This document shows, piece after piece, positions 54,386 through 63,720 of a stretch of DNA of 64,000 nucleotides. Where the stretch lies: positions 744,001 through 808,000 of the forward strand of contig OZ244890.1 of assembly GCA_965221455.1 (NCBI GenBank), in the 5' to 3' direction. The notes beneath the pieces were generated by a model. That model was not told the origin of the DNA and ran no database searches. It saw nothing but the letters and a program-made list of their open reading frames with translations. The DNA is from SMWN01 sp965221455 (lineage in GTDB: Bacteria; Pseudomonadota; Gammaproteobacteria; Eutrophobiales; Eutrophobiaceae). The position numbers and the translations under genes were made by a program. Within the stretch, counting starts at the first letter, position 1. Each line of letters opens with the position of its first letter.

Positions 54386-54799
54386 CTACACTTTGTTCAT
54401 CATATGATTGGCTGTTTGTGTGAAGGACATGATCAATTGTTCTCTGAGTGCTGCATCAATCGGCATTTCATCCAATGTCATGCGCATACACATCAACCAT
54501 TGATCCCTCTCTGATTCACCTATCGGGAAAGGCAGATGTCTCGCTCTTAATCCTGGATGGCCAAAGGCTGCGACGTACCTGCCTGGTCCGCCAAGCCAGC
54601 CACTCAGGAACATAAACAGCTTTTCTCTGCTACTGCGCAGATCTTCGGGATGTAAATCGCGGATCATTCTGACTTCAGCGAGTGATTCCATATTGTCATA
54701 AAATGTATTTACCAGTTTCCACAAACCTGCTTCCGATCCTATTCTTTCGTAACTGCTTTTTTCCATGTCACTTCGGTAGTCAACATCAACTTTTTTCAA
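54386..54799 (-). CDS. Group II truncated haemoglobin
   Basis: 137 residues. YERIGSEAGLWKLVNTFYDNM, MFLSGWLGGPGRYVAAFGHPGLRARHLPFPIG (with the proximal His in RARHLPF) and RDQWLMCM (the Trp at G8 of group II) match 2/2 globins of the YjbI type. Likely roles are oxygen or nitric-oxide chemistry. Its first 4 bp overlap the end of the L,D-transpeptidase gene, so the two are translationally coupled, although their functions seem unrelated. Confidence 0.9.
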   Translation of the reverse strand: MKKVDVDYRSDMEKSSYERIGSEAGLWKLVNTFYDNMESLAEVRMIRDLHPEDLRSSREKLFMFLSGWLGGPGRYVAAFGHPGLRARHLPFPIGESERDQWLMCMRMTLDEMPIDAALREQLIMSFTQTANHMMNKV

Positions 54800-55296
54800 A
54801 CCATACGTTCCTCAACAATATCCACGGTTGTCTCAGTATCAACCAATTCAAACAGCTCGATTATATCCTTGTTATGCATACGCACACAGCCTCTCGAACC
54901 GGGCACACCCATTGCAATATCTTCCGGGCTACCATGAATGTAAATGTAGCGTTCATGGCTGTCGACATTGCCGCCTTTATTTTTACTTTCTTCACAACCA
55001 CTTAACCAAAGAATGCGTGTCAAGATCCAGTCTCTTTCCGGAAACTGTGCACGTAATTCCGGACTATATATCTCACCTGTTGGCACTCTACCGACAAAAA
55101 CTGTATTCATCCGGCAATCCTTACCAATCATTTCACTGATAATATGTTTTCCTCTCGGGGTACATTCACTGTCCATGAGTTCTCCCGTCCCGTTCCTTGC
55201 GCTCGAAATTCGATATCTAAAAGCGGGAGCATCATTCTCAATAAGCAGGAGTGTTTGTCTGCTGATATCAATCTCTATATGCGTATTCCTGTTCAT
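54796..55296 (-). CDS. L,D-transpeptidase (YkuD family)
   Basis: 166 residues. The YkuD signature is IHGSPEDIAMGVPGSRGCVRM, with the catalytic His and Cys. These enzymes make 3-3 peptidoglycan cross-links or attach lipoproteins. No signal peptide is visible at the chosen start, which is odd for an enzyme that should work in the periplasm, though many short gammaproteobacterial relatives share this layout. It lies 30 bp after the end of a broken peptide-binding gene. Confidence 0.88.
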   Translation of the reverse strand: MNRNTHIEIDISRQTLLLIENDAPAFRYRISSARNGTGELMDSECTPRGKHIISEMIGKDCRMNTVFVGRVPTGEIYSPELRAQFPERDWILTRILWLSGCEESKNKGGNVDSHERYIYIHGSPEDIAMGVPGSRGCVRMHNKDIIELFELVDTETTVDIVEERMV

Positions 55297-55326
55297 GTTT
55301 ATACTGTTTTTATTTTATCCGGTAAT

Positions 55327-56671
55327 TCAACGTTTTCTAACCGTCAGTAGACCATCATAATTTCCATCAGCCGCCAACTTATAGCCGCTGATCTTCAGCG
55401 AAGTGATGAGTAAATTGTCTTCATACCATAGTGGTATATACGGCAGTTCCTTTGCCAGGTAAGCCTGCAAAATTTTATATCCCTCTGCTTGTTGATTCAA
55501 ATCCTGACTGTCTTCCGCCGCCTCTATCATGGCGTCTGCTTCAGGGTCCATGAACCGACCTCGATTCGCGCCATTGGGTGGTATTGAAGAGCTATGAAAC
55601 ACATAACGAAAAATATCGGGAATTTTGAGTCCCACCCATGACAGGCTATACATCTGAAAACGACCCGCCTTGATATCACCATAAAAGGTACCCCAATCGT
55701 AACTGCGCACATCTACATTTATGCCTGCCTGCTTTAATTGATATTGAATGATAGTCGCTAAACGAACCCGGAAAGGATTGCTCGAGGTTTTATAAATAAT
55801 CTTCAGTGGATGATTTTCATCATAACCGGCAGCCTTGAGTAATCGTCTTGACAATTCCGGATCAAATTCAACTCCGGTTAACTCGGCATTACCGCTCCAG
55901 TGCTCTGGCGACAATATTGCGCCAGCCTTGCGGGCTGTATTGTGCATCACATATTGAATAATTTCTTCTCTATTGATTGCATGGGCTATCGCCTGGCGAA
56001 TCGGCAATTTGCCAGTTACAGGATCCGCCATATTGAATCCCATATAGGTAAAAGAATTTCCCTTTGCTTTACTAATATGAGTTTTATTCCGCTCTTCAAG
56101 CCAACTAACCATTTCTCCCGAGAAAGCACCTTGCAGAATATCCAACTCATTGCGCATTAATTTTAAAATACGCACTGTCGGATCCTTGACAGTAATAAAT
56201 TTTAAATGTTGACCATCACTTAAACGTTTTAATACAAGATCACCATCGTTCGGCCATTCTTCCAAAGCGACTGGGCCACTGCCAATTGGCTGTCGATTAA
56301 AATCATGATCCGCGACTATCAGTGATGCAGGTAATATGCCGATGACAAGTCGACCTGGAAACAATGGATCCGGATGCCTTAAAATAAAATCGACGGTGTC
56401 TTCATCAACCACTTCTATATTTTCAATCACCGTAATGGGACCCCGATGGGGTGAAGCATTATTAATATCCAATACATCATCATAAGTCGCCTTTACATCA
56501 TCGGCAGTCAATCTTTCTCCGTGAGGTTGCATCTGTTGCAAAACGTGGATCGAGTGTGACGGGATCTGATTCCAGACCGAAACAAATGGCTTCATCCTGT
56601 TCATGGCTACAGCCTGAAAAAAACATAAGCGGGGCATGCAGACAGATAATTAAAAAAATCTTATCTGTCAT
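55327..56671 (-). pseudogene. Peptide ABC transporter substrate-binding lipoprotein, deleted and frameshifted
   Basis: From ATG 56671 (23 bp after rlmD) the minus strand reads a lipoprotein signal (MTDKIFLIICLHAPLMFFSGC) and the family start LESDPVTLDPRFATDATS, then runs to a stop near 56500. In another frame the protein goes on with GERLTADDVKATYDDVLD and is then open to 55327 (GSGPVALEEW, AHAINREEIIQYV, SWVGLKIPDIFRYVFHSS). In intact SBP_bac_5 proteins about 55-60 residues separate the two pieces, so an internal deletion near 56512-56540 removed them and changed frame. The likely product, a periplasmic oligopeptide-binding lipoprotein, cannot be made whole. It may once have served the DppBC-like permeases at 29.5 kb. 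Confidence 0.8.
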
Positions 56672-56693
56672 TTATTCTGGTTGTTTCATTTTT

Positions 56694-58034
56694 TCATCTG
56701 TGAAACACGGCAATGGATTCAACATGCGTCGTATGAGGGAACATATCCATTACACCGACTTGCTCCAGCCTGAAACCCTTATCATTGACGAGTATACCTG
56801 CATCTCTTGCCAGAGTTGATGGATTGCAGGAAACATAAACCATTCTTTCAACTCTATTGAAATTCATTTTTTCGATGACCTCTCGTGCACCATTACGTGC
56901 GGGATCCAATAATAATTTATTAAATCCACCCTGAATAAATTCTTCATTCTTCATGCCATCCAACACATGGTCCCTGGTTAGATCCACTTCCCGGAATTCC
57001 ACATTGCCTATTTTGTTAAATGCTGCATTTTGCCTTGCACGCTCGACTAGACCTGACTCTCTCTCGACACCCAGTACTCCCAGGGCTCTTCTTGCCAATG
57101 GCAATGTGAAGTTGCCAATCCCGCAAAACAAGTCGAGTACTCGATCTTCACTATTCACTTCGAGTAAATCCAGTGTCCGGACCACCATGGCGCGATTCAT
57201 CTCAAAATTTACCTGCGTAAAGTCTGTTGGCAGGAAGTTCAGCGTGACATCAAATTCGGGTAGGGTATAAAACAGTTGTCCGGGACTGGTGCCGACCAAC
57301 GGCACTATAGAACCCGGATCGCTTGACTGCAAATAAATATCCACTTCATGCTGTGCCGAAAATGCCTGGAGTTTCGATATATCATCATCATTAAAACTGG
57401 CAAGATGCCTGAAAATCAATGCCGTGACCTCATCACCCATCGCAACTTCAATTTGGGGGATGTGTTTGATGAGAGATAATACTGTAATTAAACGCTGTAG
57501 CGGTTCAATCAATATCCCTACAGAGGGATGCAGGACCTCACAGCGGTTAATATCAGCGACAAAGGAATTGTATTTCTCCCGAAATCCGACCAACACTCTC
57601 TCTTTTTTATCAACATACTTAACCCCCAAGCGTGCCTTGCGGCGATATCCCCATTGGGATTTTACTAACGGAAGGATAACCGATTGCGGTTTAACTTTGC
57701 CGATCTGCGTCAATTTTTCTATCAATACAGATTGTTTATGCTCTATTTGAAATTCGTGCTGCATATGCTGCAAACTACAACCACCACATAAACCAAAAAA
57801 TTCACACTTGGCATCAACACGTTCGGGTGCCGGATTAACCACTTCAATTACAGCCGCTTCGTCATACTTCGCCCGCTGTTTTTTATACTGAAATAGTGCA
57901 TCTTCACCCGGGAGCGCACCATTAACGAGTACCATTTTACCGCTAACATGCGTGATACCCTGTCCGGCATGTGAAAGAGATTCTATTTTTGCAGAAACAG
58001 GTTCCTGCGGCAGCTTTCCACGTCGTCTTGCCAT
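56694..58034 (-). CDS. rlmD: 23S rRNA (uracil-1939-C5)-methyltransferase RlmD
   Basis: 446 residues from ATG 58034. The N-terminal TRAM domain (AKIESLSHAGQGITHV) is followed by an iron-sulfur cluster motif (CEFFGLCGGCSLQHMQ), the SAM-binding DLFCGIGNFTLPLAR, LLLDPARNGA and the catalytic Cys in YVSCNPSTLARD. RlmD methylates U1939 of 23S rRNA. The frame could start 4 codons earlier at a TTG. Confidence 0.95.
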   Translation of the reverse strand: MARRRGKLPQEPVSAKIESLSHAGQGITHVSGKMVLVNGALPGEDALFQYKKQRAKYDEAAVIEVVNPAPERVDAKCEFFGLCGGCSLQHMQHEFQIEHKQSVLIEKLTQIGKVKPQSVILPLVKSQWGYRRKARLGVKYVDKKERVLVGFREKYNSFVADINRCEVLHPSVGILIEPLQRLITVLSLIKHIPQIEVAMGDEVTALIFRHLASFNDDDISKLQAFSAQHEVDIYLQSSDPGSIVPLVGTSPGQLFYTLPEFDVTLNFLPTDFTQVNFEMNRAMVVRTLDLLEVNSEDRVLDLFCGIGNFTLPLARRALGVLGVERESGLVERARQNAAFNKIGNVEFREVDLTRDHVLDGMKNEEFIQGGFNKLLLDPARNGAREVIEKMNFNRVERMVYVSCNPSTLARDAGILVNDKGFRLEQVGVMDMFPHTTHVESIAVFHR

Positions 58035-58132
58035 TTTAATTAACAAGAATTAAATGCTTTTAGAGTAATGTCCGGGATTTTCTGAACAGCACATCGATTA
58101 TAATTATTTACTGTGTACTGGAGGTTCCGTGG

Positions 58133-58903
58133 TTATTCCCATGCACTCAAGAACTCGAGTAAATGAGGTTTGGCTTCTTCCCGCAACATGCTTCTGACAC
58201 ACTCACATTCTGCATCATAAGCCGCGAGAGACTTTTGTCCGCGCATCAACTCATAGCGCAGATAGACGAGATAGGTATTGAGTACATCAGTCTCACAATA
58301 ATTACGAATACCCTCTATATCCCCTGCAAGATAATTATCCCAGACTTTACTCCCATCCATTCCCATTTTGCCCGGAAACCCTAACATGGTTGCAATCTCC
58401 GTCAGAGGTGCATTTGCCTGGGGGTTATATCCCGCAATGACATCCATTAAATCAGTATGCCTGTCATGATAGCGGTTAATATAATTATTCCATTTAAAAC
58501 CTTGATCATCACCACCAGTTTCCCAATAACGTGAAGCATGCGTACCATGTAACAGCGTACGATAATGCAGGACGGGCAAATCAAAACCACTACCGTTCCA
58601 TGAAACCAGTTTTGGAGTATAGCGATCAATGCCGTCAAAAAATCGCTGAAGTATGTCTACTTCAGATGCGTCAATATCACCTAAGGACCAAACGCTTAAT
58701 CTATCAGAAGTACGGAGAACGACCGAGATAACAATGATTTTTTGTAAATAATGGCGAAGAAAATCACTGCCGCCTGTTTGTTGTCTTCGTTGAGCAAACA
58801 TGGATTCGGCAACTTCCGCATCGGTCAGTCCTTCCATGTCAGAGAGCTTCCTTGCGGAATCAGTATCCGGGACGGTTTCAATATCAAAAACGAGAATATT
58901 CAT
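58133..58903 (-). CDS. PolB-like 3'-5' exonuclease (DEDDy)
   Basis: 256 residues. Exo I is FDIETVPD (Asp, Glu), Exo II SWNGSGFDLPVLHYR, and Exo III YCETDVLNTYLVYL, the DEDDy pattern of ribonuclease H-fold exonucleases related to the polymerase B proofreading domain. As a free-standing enzyme it probably acts in DNA repair or RNA processing. It stands between rlmD and cysM, as in several other Gammaproteobacteria. Confidence 0.9.
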   Translation of the reverse strand: MNILVFDIETVPDTDSARKLSDMEGLTDAEVAESMFAQRRQQTGGSDFLRHYLQKIIVISVVLRTSDRLSVWSLGDIDASEVDILQRFFDGIDRYTPKLVSWNGSGFDLPVLHYRTLLHGTHASRYWETGGDDQGFKWNNYINRYHDRHTDLMDVIAGYNPQANAPLTEIATMLGFPGKMGMDGSKVWDNYLAGDIEGIRNYCETDVLNTYLVYLRYELMRGQKSLAAYDAECECVRSMLREEAKPHLLEFLSAWE

Positions 58904-58917
58904 TTATCAAGAAATAA

Positions 58918-59838
58918 TCAGGCCGAGAACACACCGGTCGACAGATAGCGATCTCCCCGATCACAAATAATGGTAACAATCAGTGCATTCTCAACTTCTT
59001 CTGAAAGCTTAAGTGCTGCAGCAAGCGCACCTCCGGAAGATATCCCTGCAAAAATACCCTCTTCTTTACCCAGGGCAATGGTTGTCTGTTCCGCTTCTTT
59101 TTGTGAAATATCGAAAGTCCTGTCGATTCTCGATGCATCATAAATCTTTGGTAAATATTCTTTAGACCAACGCCGAATCCCGGGTATTTGACTGCCTTCA
59201 ACAGGTTGTACACCGACAATTTGTATGCCTGCATTACGTTCCTTCAAGTAACGTGAAGTCCCCATAATTGTCCCTGTCGTTCCCATGGAACTCACAAAGT
59301 GTGTAATCTTACCGCGTGTATCATGCCAAATTTCGGGACCGGTACCTTCGTAATGCGCTAACGGGTTGTCCTGATTCGCAAATTGATCAAGAACAATCCC
59401 TATTTCGTCCGCTTCCATTTCACGAGATAGATCTATCGCTGCTTCCATACCGCCCGCTTTCGATGTCAGCATGATCTCTGCACCAAATGCCTTCATCACC
59501 GCACGCCTTTCTTCACTCATATGCTCAGGCATAATCAGGATCATTTTATAGCCTTTAATCGCAGCCGCCATTGCCAGTGCAATCCCTGTATTACCGCTGG
59601 TTGCCTCGATCAAGGTATCGCCAGGCTTTATATCTCCCCGCGTCTCCGCATGCTCGATCATGCTTAAAGCAGGTCTGTCCTTAACCGAGCCTGCAGGATT
59701 ATTACCTTCCAGTTTGGCCATGATGATATTGTCGGTATCACCCGGTAGACGCTGTAATCTGACTAAAGGAGTATTACCGACATGTGCCTCAATAGTTGGG
59801 AAGTCCGCTTTATTTAATTTACCGATCACAGGCTCCAC
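58918..59838 (-). CDS. cysM: Cysteine synthase B CysM
   Basis: 306 residues. PLP-binding Lys in NPAGSVKDRPAL, TSGNTGIALA, SSMGTTGTIMGT, and GIFAGISSGGALAAAL match O-acetylserine sulfhydrylase B. It makes cysteine from O-acetylserine and sulfide, or S-sulfocysteine from thiosulfate, fitting a sulfur-oxidiser. The upstream rimI gene ends 13 bp before its start. Confidence 0.95.
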   Translation of the reverse strand: MEPVIGKLNKADFPTIEAHVGNTPLVRLQRLPGDTDNIIMAKLEGNNPAGSVKDRPALSMIEHAETRGDIKPGDTLIEATSGNTGIALAMAAAIKGYKMILIMPEHMSEERRAVMKAFGAEIMLTSKAGGMEAAIDLSREMEADEIGIVLDQFANQDNPLAHYEGTGPEIWHDTRGKITHFVSSMGTTGTIMGTSRYLKERNAGIQIVGVQPVEGSQIPGIRRWSKEYLPKIYDASRIDRTFDISQKEAEQTTIALGKEEGIFAGISSGGALAAALKLSEEVENALIVTIICDRGDRYLSTGVFSA

Positions 59839-59851
59839 TCGTGCAGTTAAT

Positions 59852-60328
59852 TTACATTTTATTTGTTAATTGTCTGGCCAATATAAAAGCATCTTCACGA
59901 CCAAATTCGGCAGGATAATAATCTTTCCGGCTTCCGACCTTATCGAAACCTGAATTTTCATAAACTCTTAACGCCGGCCCATTTGAAGGCCGAACCTCAA
60001 GAAACATGACGTCAGTATGATACCGTCTTGCCAGTTCAATCAGATGATCAAGCATCTCTTTGCCCAAACCATTATTCTGCAAATCAGACTTGATACAAAG
60101 ATTGAGAATATGTGCCTCACTCGCAAGCACTGACATAATGGCGTAACCGGACACTCTATCCCCTTGCTCAAGGATACAGCAACAATAACCAACATCCAGA
60201 CAATCCTGAAAAACACCGATCGACCAGGGAAATTCATAAATACTTTCCTCGATCTCCATGACCTGTTCCAAATCCATCGCTGACATGGACCGAAAAACGG
60301 TTGCTACTTGTTGCAAAACGGCACTCAT
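59852..60328 (-). CDS. rimI: Ribosomal-protein alanine N-acetyltransferase RimI
   Basis: 158 residues of the GNAT family from the ATG at 60328, which overlaps the stop of the uracil-DNA glycosylase gene (ATGA). ESIYEFPWSIGVFQDCL, AHILNLCIKSDLQNNGLGKEML (acetyl-CoA loop) and FLEVRPSNGPALRVYENSGF follow. RimI acetylates the N terminus of ribosomal protein S18. An upstream extension of the frame to 60388 is less likely. Confidence 0.93.
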   Translation of the reverse strand: MSAVLQQVATVFRSMSAMDLEQVMEIEESIYEFPWSIGVFQDCLDVGYCCCILEQGDRVSGYAIMSVLASEAHILNLCIKSDLQNNGLGKEMLDHLIELARRYHTDVMFLEVRPSNGPALRVYENSGFDKVGSRKDYYPAEFGREDAFILARQLTNKM

Positions 60329-61011
60329 TCTTTTTTCTGATGAACTGTCTTCTCGTAAACGTGCATCGCCAGTTGTAAATCCTGCCACGTTTTCCTTTTC
60401 TCACGAGGTGATCGCAATAGATAAGCGGGATGATAGGTCACCATCACAGGTATTCCCGTATCGGCGTATTTATATTGCTGACCGCGCATCTTGCCTATCG
60501 GTGTTTCCGTCTGCAACAAATTTTGGGCAGCGATACGACCTACTGCAAGAATAATTTTTGGTTGAATTAACGCTATCTGCTGTCGCAGATAGTTTGCGCA
60601 GGCAACAACTTCTCCCCGTTCCGGATCACGATTTTTCGGTGGACGACATTTGAGAATATTTGCGATAAAAACCTGATCTCTTTGCAGTCCGCATGCTAAC
60701 AGCATATTATTTAATAATTTTCCGGCACGACCGACAAAAGGTTCCCCCTGCCTGTCTTCCTCCGCCCCCGGTGCTTCGCCGATGATTAACCAGTCTGCAT
60801 TATGATCACCAGTGCCAAATACGGTCTGCCTTCGTTCTCGATGTAAATCACATTTCTGACACTTTGCGACGCGCTCCCGAAGATCCGCCCAAACGTTATT
60901 TTCCTCGACAAATTTCTCGGTAACAGGCTCATCAACCACTCTATCCCTCGACCAATAGATATCCACTCCCATAGTCTGCAGATAATATTCCTGTGTTTGC
61001 GTCAATCGCAT
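60325..61011 (-). CDS. Type-4 (iron-sulfur) uracil-DNA glycosylase
   Basis: 228 residues. CQKC near residue 53 and the later pair LKCRPP and VACANY supply four cysteines for a 4Fe-4S cluster. GEAPGAEEDRQGEPFVGRAG and VTYHPAYLL are the active-site motifs of family-4 uracil-DNA glycosylases. It removes uracil from DNA. Overlap with rimI indicates co-translation. Confidence 0.93.
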   Translation of the reverse strand: MRLTQTQEYYLQTMGVDIYWSRDRVVDEPVTEKFVEENNVWADLRERVAKCQKCDLHRERRQTVFGTGDHNADWLIIGEAPGAEEDRQGEPFVGRAGKLLNNMLLACGLQRDQVFIANILKCRPPKNRDPERGEVVACANYLRQQIALIQPKIILAVGRIAAQNLLQTETPIGKMRGQQYKYADTGIPVMVTYHPAYLLRSPREKRKTWQDLQLAMHVYEKTVHQKKE

Positions 61012-61037
61012 GATTAATCATCTCGATCCTGGTCGTG

Positions 61038-62573
61038 TCAAACTTGTGGGTGTGTCCGCCCAGTATAAATCCGGGCTTTGTTCAATGCGTTGATGTAGGC
61101 CTTGGCAGAGGCAATAATAATATCCGTATCTGCACCCTGTCCATTAATCACCCGACCGTCCATGTCAACCCTGACACTCACTTCTCCCTGTGAATCTGTT
61201 CCCGTCGTGATATTGCTTACTGAGTAAAGTTCTAACTTAAAGCCACTCTCGACAAGGGACTCAATAGCCTTGAATGCTGCGTCAACAGGTCCGCCGCCAC
61301 CTGAATGAGCATGCTTCTCCTCACCATCAATAGTCAAAGTCACTTCTGCAACAGGAGTTTTACCCGTTTCAGAATTTACTTTCATATCGACGAGTTTAAT
61401 TCTCTCCATGGTAGCGTCATGGATAGTGTCAGTGACAAGTGCATGCAAGTCTTCATCAAAGATTTCGTGCTTCTTGTCTGCAAGAACTTTAAAGCGACTG
61501 AATGCAGTATTGATATCCTCTTCACATGCAAACTCGATCCCTAAATCAGAGAGCCTGGACTTAAATGCACTACGACCGGAGTGTTTTCCCAGAACCATTT
61601 TATTAGTATGCCAACCAACATCTTCAGCACGCATGATTTCGTAGGTCTCGCGACTCTTAAGTACGCCATCCTGATGTATGCCTGCTTCGTGAGCGAAGGC
61701 ATTCGCTCCGACAATTGCTTTATTGGGCTGTACCGGGAACCCCGTCACGCTTGAAACCAGACGTGAACAAGTCATTATTTGTCTGGTATCCAGAGTCGTA
61801 TCACAGGGAAATACATCCTGACGAGTTTTCACCGTCATCACAACTTCTTCCAGCGAGGCGTTACCGGCACGCTCACCCAGGCCATTGATGGTACACTCGA
61901 TCTGCCTGGCTCCATTCATCACTGCGGCAAGTGAATTACCGACAGCCAAACCTAAATCATTATGACAGTGCACGGAAAATATTGCCTTGTCAGAATTGGA
62001 GACTCTCGCAATCAACTGTTTGATCAATTCCCCAAATTGCTGCGGTAAATTATAACCCACCGTATCCGGGATATTCACAGTGCTGGCGCCAGCGTCAATA
62101 ACGGCTTCCAATACTCGACATAAAAAATCCAGTTCTGATCGGCCGGCATCTTCAGGCGAAAATTCGACATTATCTGTGTAGTTCCGCGCACGCTTCACTG
62201 CATATACCGCCCGCTCAAGGACTTGGTCAGGTGTCATGCGTAATTTTTCCTTCATATGGATTGGCGACGTCGCAAGGAATGTATGGATTCTTGATGATCG
62301 TGCTGGTTTCAAGGCCGCCGCTGCACGATCAATATCTTCATCCAGTGCACGGGCGAGCCCGCAAACTGTACTGTCCTTAATGACTTCAGCGACTTGATAT
62401 ACTGCTTCGAAATCACCTGGACTGGCTATCGGGAATCCTGCCTCAATGACGTCCACCTTCATGCGTTCGAGTGTCTTGGCGATACGAACCTTTTCCTCTT
62501 TGCTCATTGACGCACCAGGGCTTTGTTCGCCATCACGAAGCGTTGTATCAAATATTATCAATTTATCCTGCAT
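61038..62573 (-). CDS. leuA: 2-isopropylmalate synthase LeuA
   Basis: 511 residues from ATG 62573 (GGAG 9 nt upstream). FDTTLRDGEQSPGASM, SVHCHNDLGLAVGNSLA and GLGERAGNASLEEV make up the Mn-dependent TIM-barrel; the C-terminal part (HSGGGGPVDAAFKAIE ... ADTDIIIASAKAYINAL) is the regulatory domain that binds leucine. It catalyses the first committed step of leucine synthesis. Its 5' leader contains four hairpins and may control expression. Confidence 0.97.
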   Translation of the reverse strand: MQDKLIIFDTTLRDGEQSPGASMSKEEKVRIAKTLERMKVDVIEAGFPIASPGDFEAVYQVAEVIKDSTVCGLARALDEDIDRAAAALKPARSSRIHTFLATSPIHMKEKLRMTPDQVLERAVYAVKRARNYTDNVEFSPEDAGRSELDFLCRVLEAVIDAGASTVNIPDTVGYNLPQQFGELIKQLIARVSNSDKAIFSVHCHNDLGLAVGNSLAAVMNGARQIECTINGLGERAGNASLEEVVMTVKTRQDVFPCDTTLDTRQIMTCSRLVSSVTGFPVQPNKAIVGANAFAHEAGIHQDGVLKSRETYEIMRAEDVGWHTNKMVLGKHSGRSAFKSRLSDLGIEFACEEDINTAFSRFKVLADKKHEIFDEDLHALVTDTIHDATMERIKLVDMKVNSETGKTPVAEVTLTIDGEEKHAHSGGGGPVDAAFKAIESLVESGFKLELYSVSNITTGTDSQGEVSVRVDMDGRVINGQGADTDIIIASAKAYINALNKARIYTGRTHPQV

Positions 62574-62590
62574 TATTCTGCTCCAAACCT

Positions 62591-62738
62591 GCATCCATAC
62601 TACAGTATGGATGCATTACCATAAACAGATTTGTCGTGTGTAGGGGAGGACTACACGTGAATTTGTTGCTGATTTTTAAGTGGTTTAATTTGCCCGAAAG
62701 GGCAGCAGACGATCCCGAACACCGAATGACAATTCGGT
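62591..62738 (-). promoter_or_regulatory. Structured leader region upstream of leuA
   Basis: Four inverted repeats occur in 150 bp. The arms (given on the plus strand) are GCATCCATAC/GTATGGATGC (62591-62614, loop 4), GTGTAG/CTACAC (62638-62656, loop 7), TGCCC/GGGCA around GAAA (62691-62704), and ACCGAAT/ATTCGGT (62721-62738, loop 4). The first lies 10 nt upstream of the leuA Shine-Dalgarno. No leader peptide rich in leucine codons was found, and only weak T runs follow the stems. Confidence 0.55.
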
Positions 62739-62860
62739 ATTCAAGGCTAACTGATAATTTTTGTTGAATGTATTCATCGCAGGACTGAATATAACGACAC
62801 TATCGAGTATTGCAAGTGATTCTACAGGCTCAGCTCAAGATAAAATGATCTTGCGGTATT

Positions 62861-63616
62861 TCAGGAATCAGTCCGGCTATCTGATGACTCCTGAGATCTC
62901 CTTAGGGCGCGATGTTTGTGTATGGAAATAAGTGTCATTGCCGGACCGGAGATAGCATAAACCAGGGCCATTGTAGCCAGTACCAGTGGCGGCTTGCTCG
63001 CGATGAACACAAAAAGCGGCACCAGTAATATTATTCCCACAAAGGGAATGCGACCTTTAAAGTCTATGCCCTTGATACTGTAATATCGAATATTACTCAC
63101 CATTAATATTCCAGCGAGTACCGTAACAGGAAATGCAACGATGGTTAAACTTGTAATGTCTACAAATTCCTGCGATTCCCCCAACCAAATCATCCCCGCT
63201 ACCAAAGCGGCGGCGGCGGGACTGGGTAAACCCTGAAAAAACCGTTTATCTTCACTGGCTGCCTGTGTGTTGAACCTGGCGAGCCTGAGTGCTGTCGATG
63301 CCGCGTATACAAACGCCGCGAGCCAACCCAGTTTACCCATGTCAGACAAGACCCACTGGTAGACGATTAGAGCAGGTGCCAAACCAAACGAAACCATATC
63401 AGCCAAACTATCGTACTCAATACCAAAATCGGATTGGGTCTTTGTTAGCCGCGCAATCTGACCATCCAGGGCATCCATTACCATGGCAACAAAAACGGCG
63501 ATAGCAGCAGCCTCAAATTGTGAATTCATACTCGAAACGATGCCATAAAAACCGGCGAACAGACCGGCTGTTGTGAACAGGTTGGGAAGAAGATAAATAC
63601 CGCGACGACGATTCAA
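62861..63616 (-). CDS. pssA: CDP-diacylglycerol-serine O-phosphatidyltransferase PssA
   Basis: 251 residues with about seven to eight membrane helices. The CDP-alcohol phosphotransferase motif DALDGQIARLTKTQ...GIEYDSLAD has the DG-AR-G-D-D pattern. It makes phosphatidylserine, the precursor of phosphatidylethanolamine. The downstream neighbour is leuA, and a Psd-like gene lies just upstream, consistent with a phospholipid cluster. Confidence 0.95.
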   Translation of the reverse strand: MNRRRGIYLLPNLFTTAGLFAGFYGIVSSMNSQFEAAAIAVFVAMVMDALDGQIARLTKTQSDFGIEYDSLADMVSFGLAPALIVYQWVLSDMGKLGWLAAFVYAASTALRLARFNTQAASEDKRFFQGLPSPAAAALVAGMIWLGESQEFVDITSLTIVAFPVTVLAGILMVSNIRYYSIKGIDFKGRIPFVGIILLVPLFVFIASKPPLVLATMALVYAISGPAMTLISIHKHRALRRSQESSDSRTDS

Positions 63617-63720
63617 TTTTTTCTCGCCTTAATTACCGGAAATATCAGCATGAATACTGCGCTGATGAAACCAGTCTGTTCCACTCATGCAGCATATCGC
63701 CCGCCAAAAACCTTCTGTGT

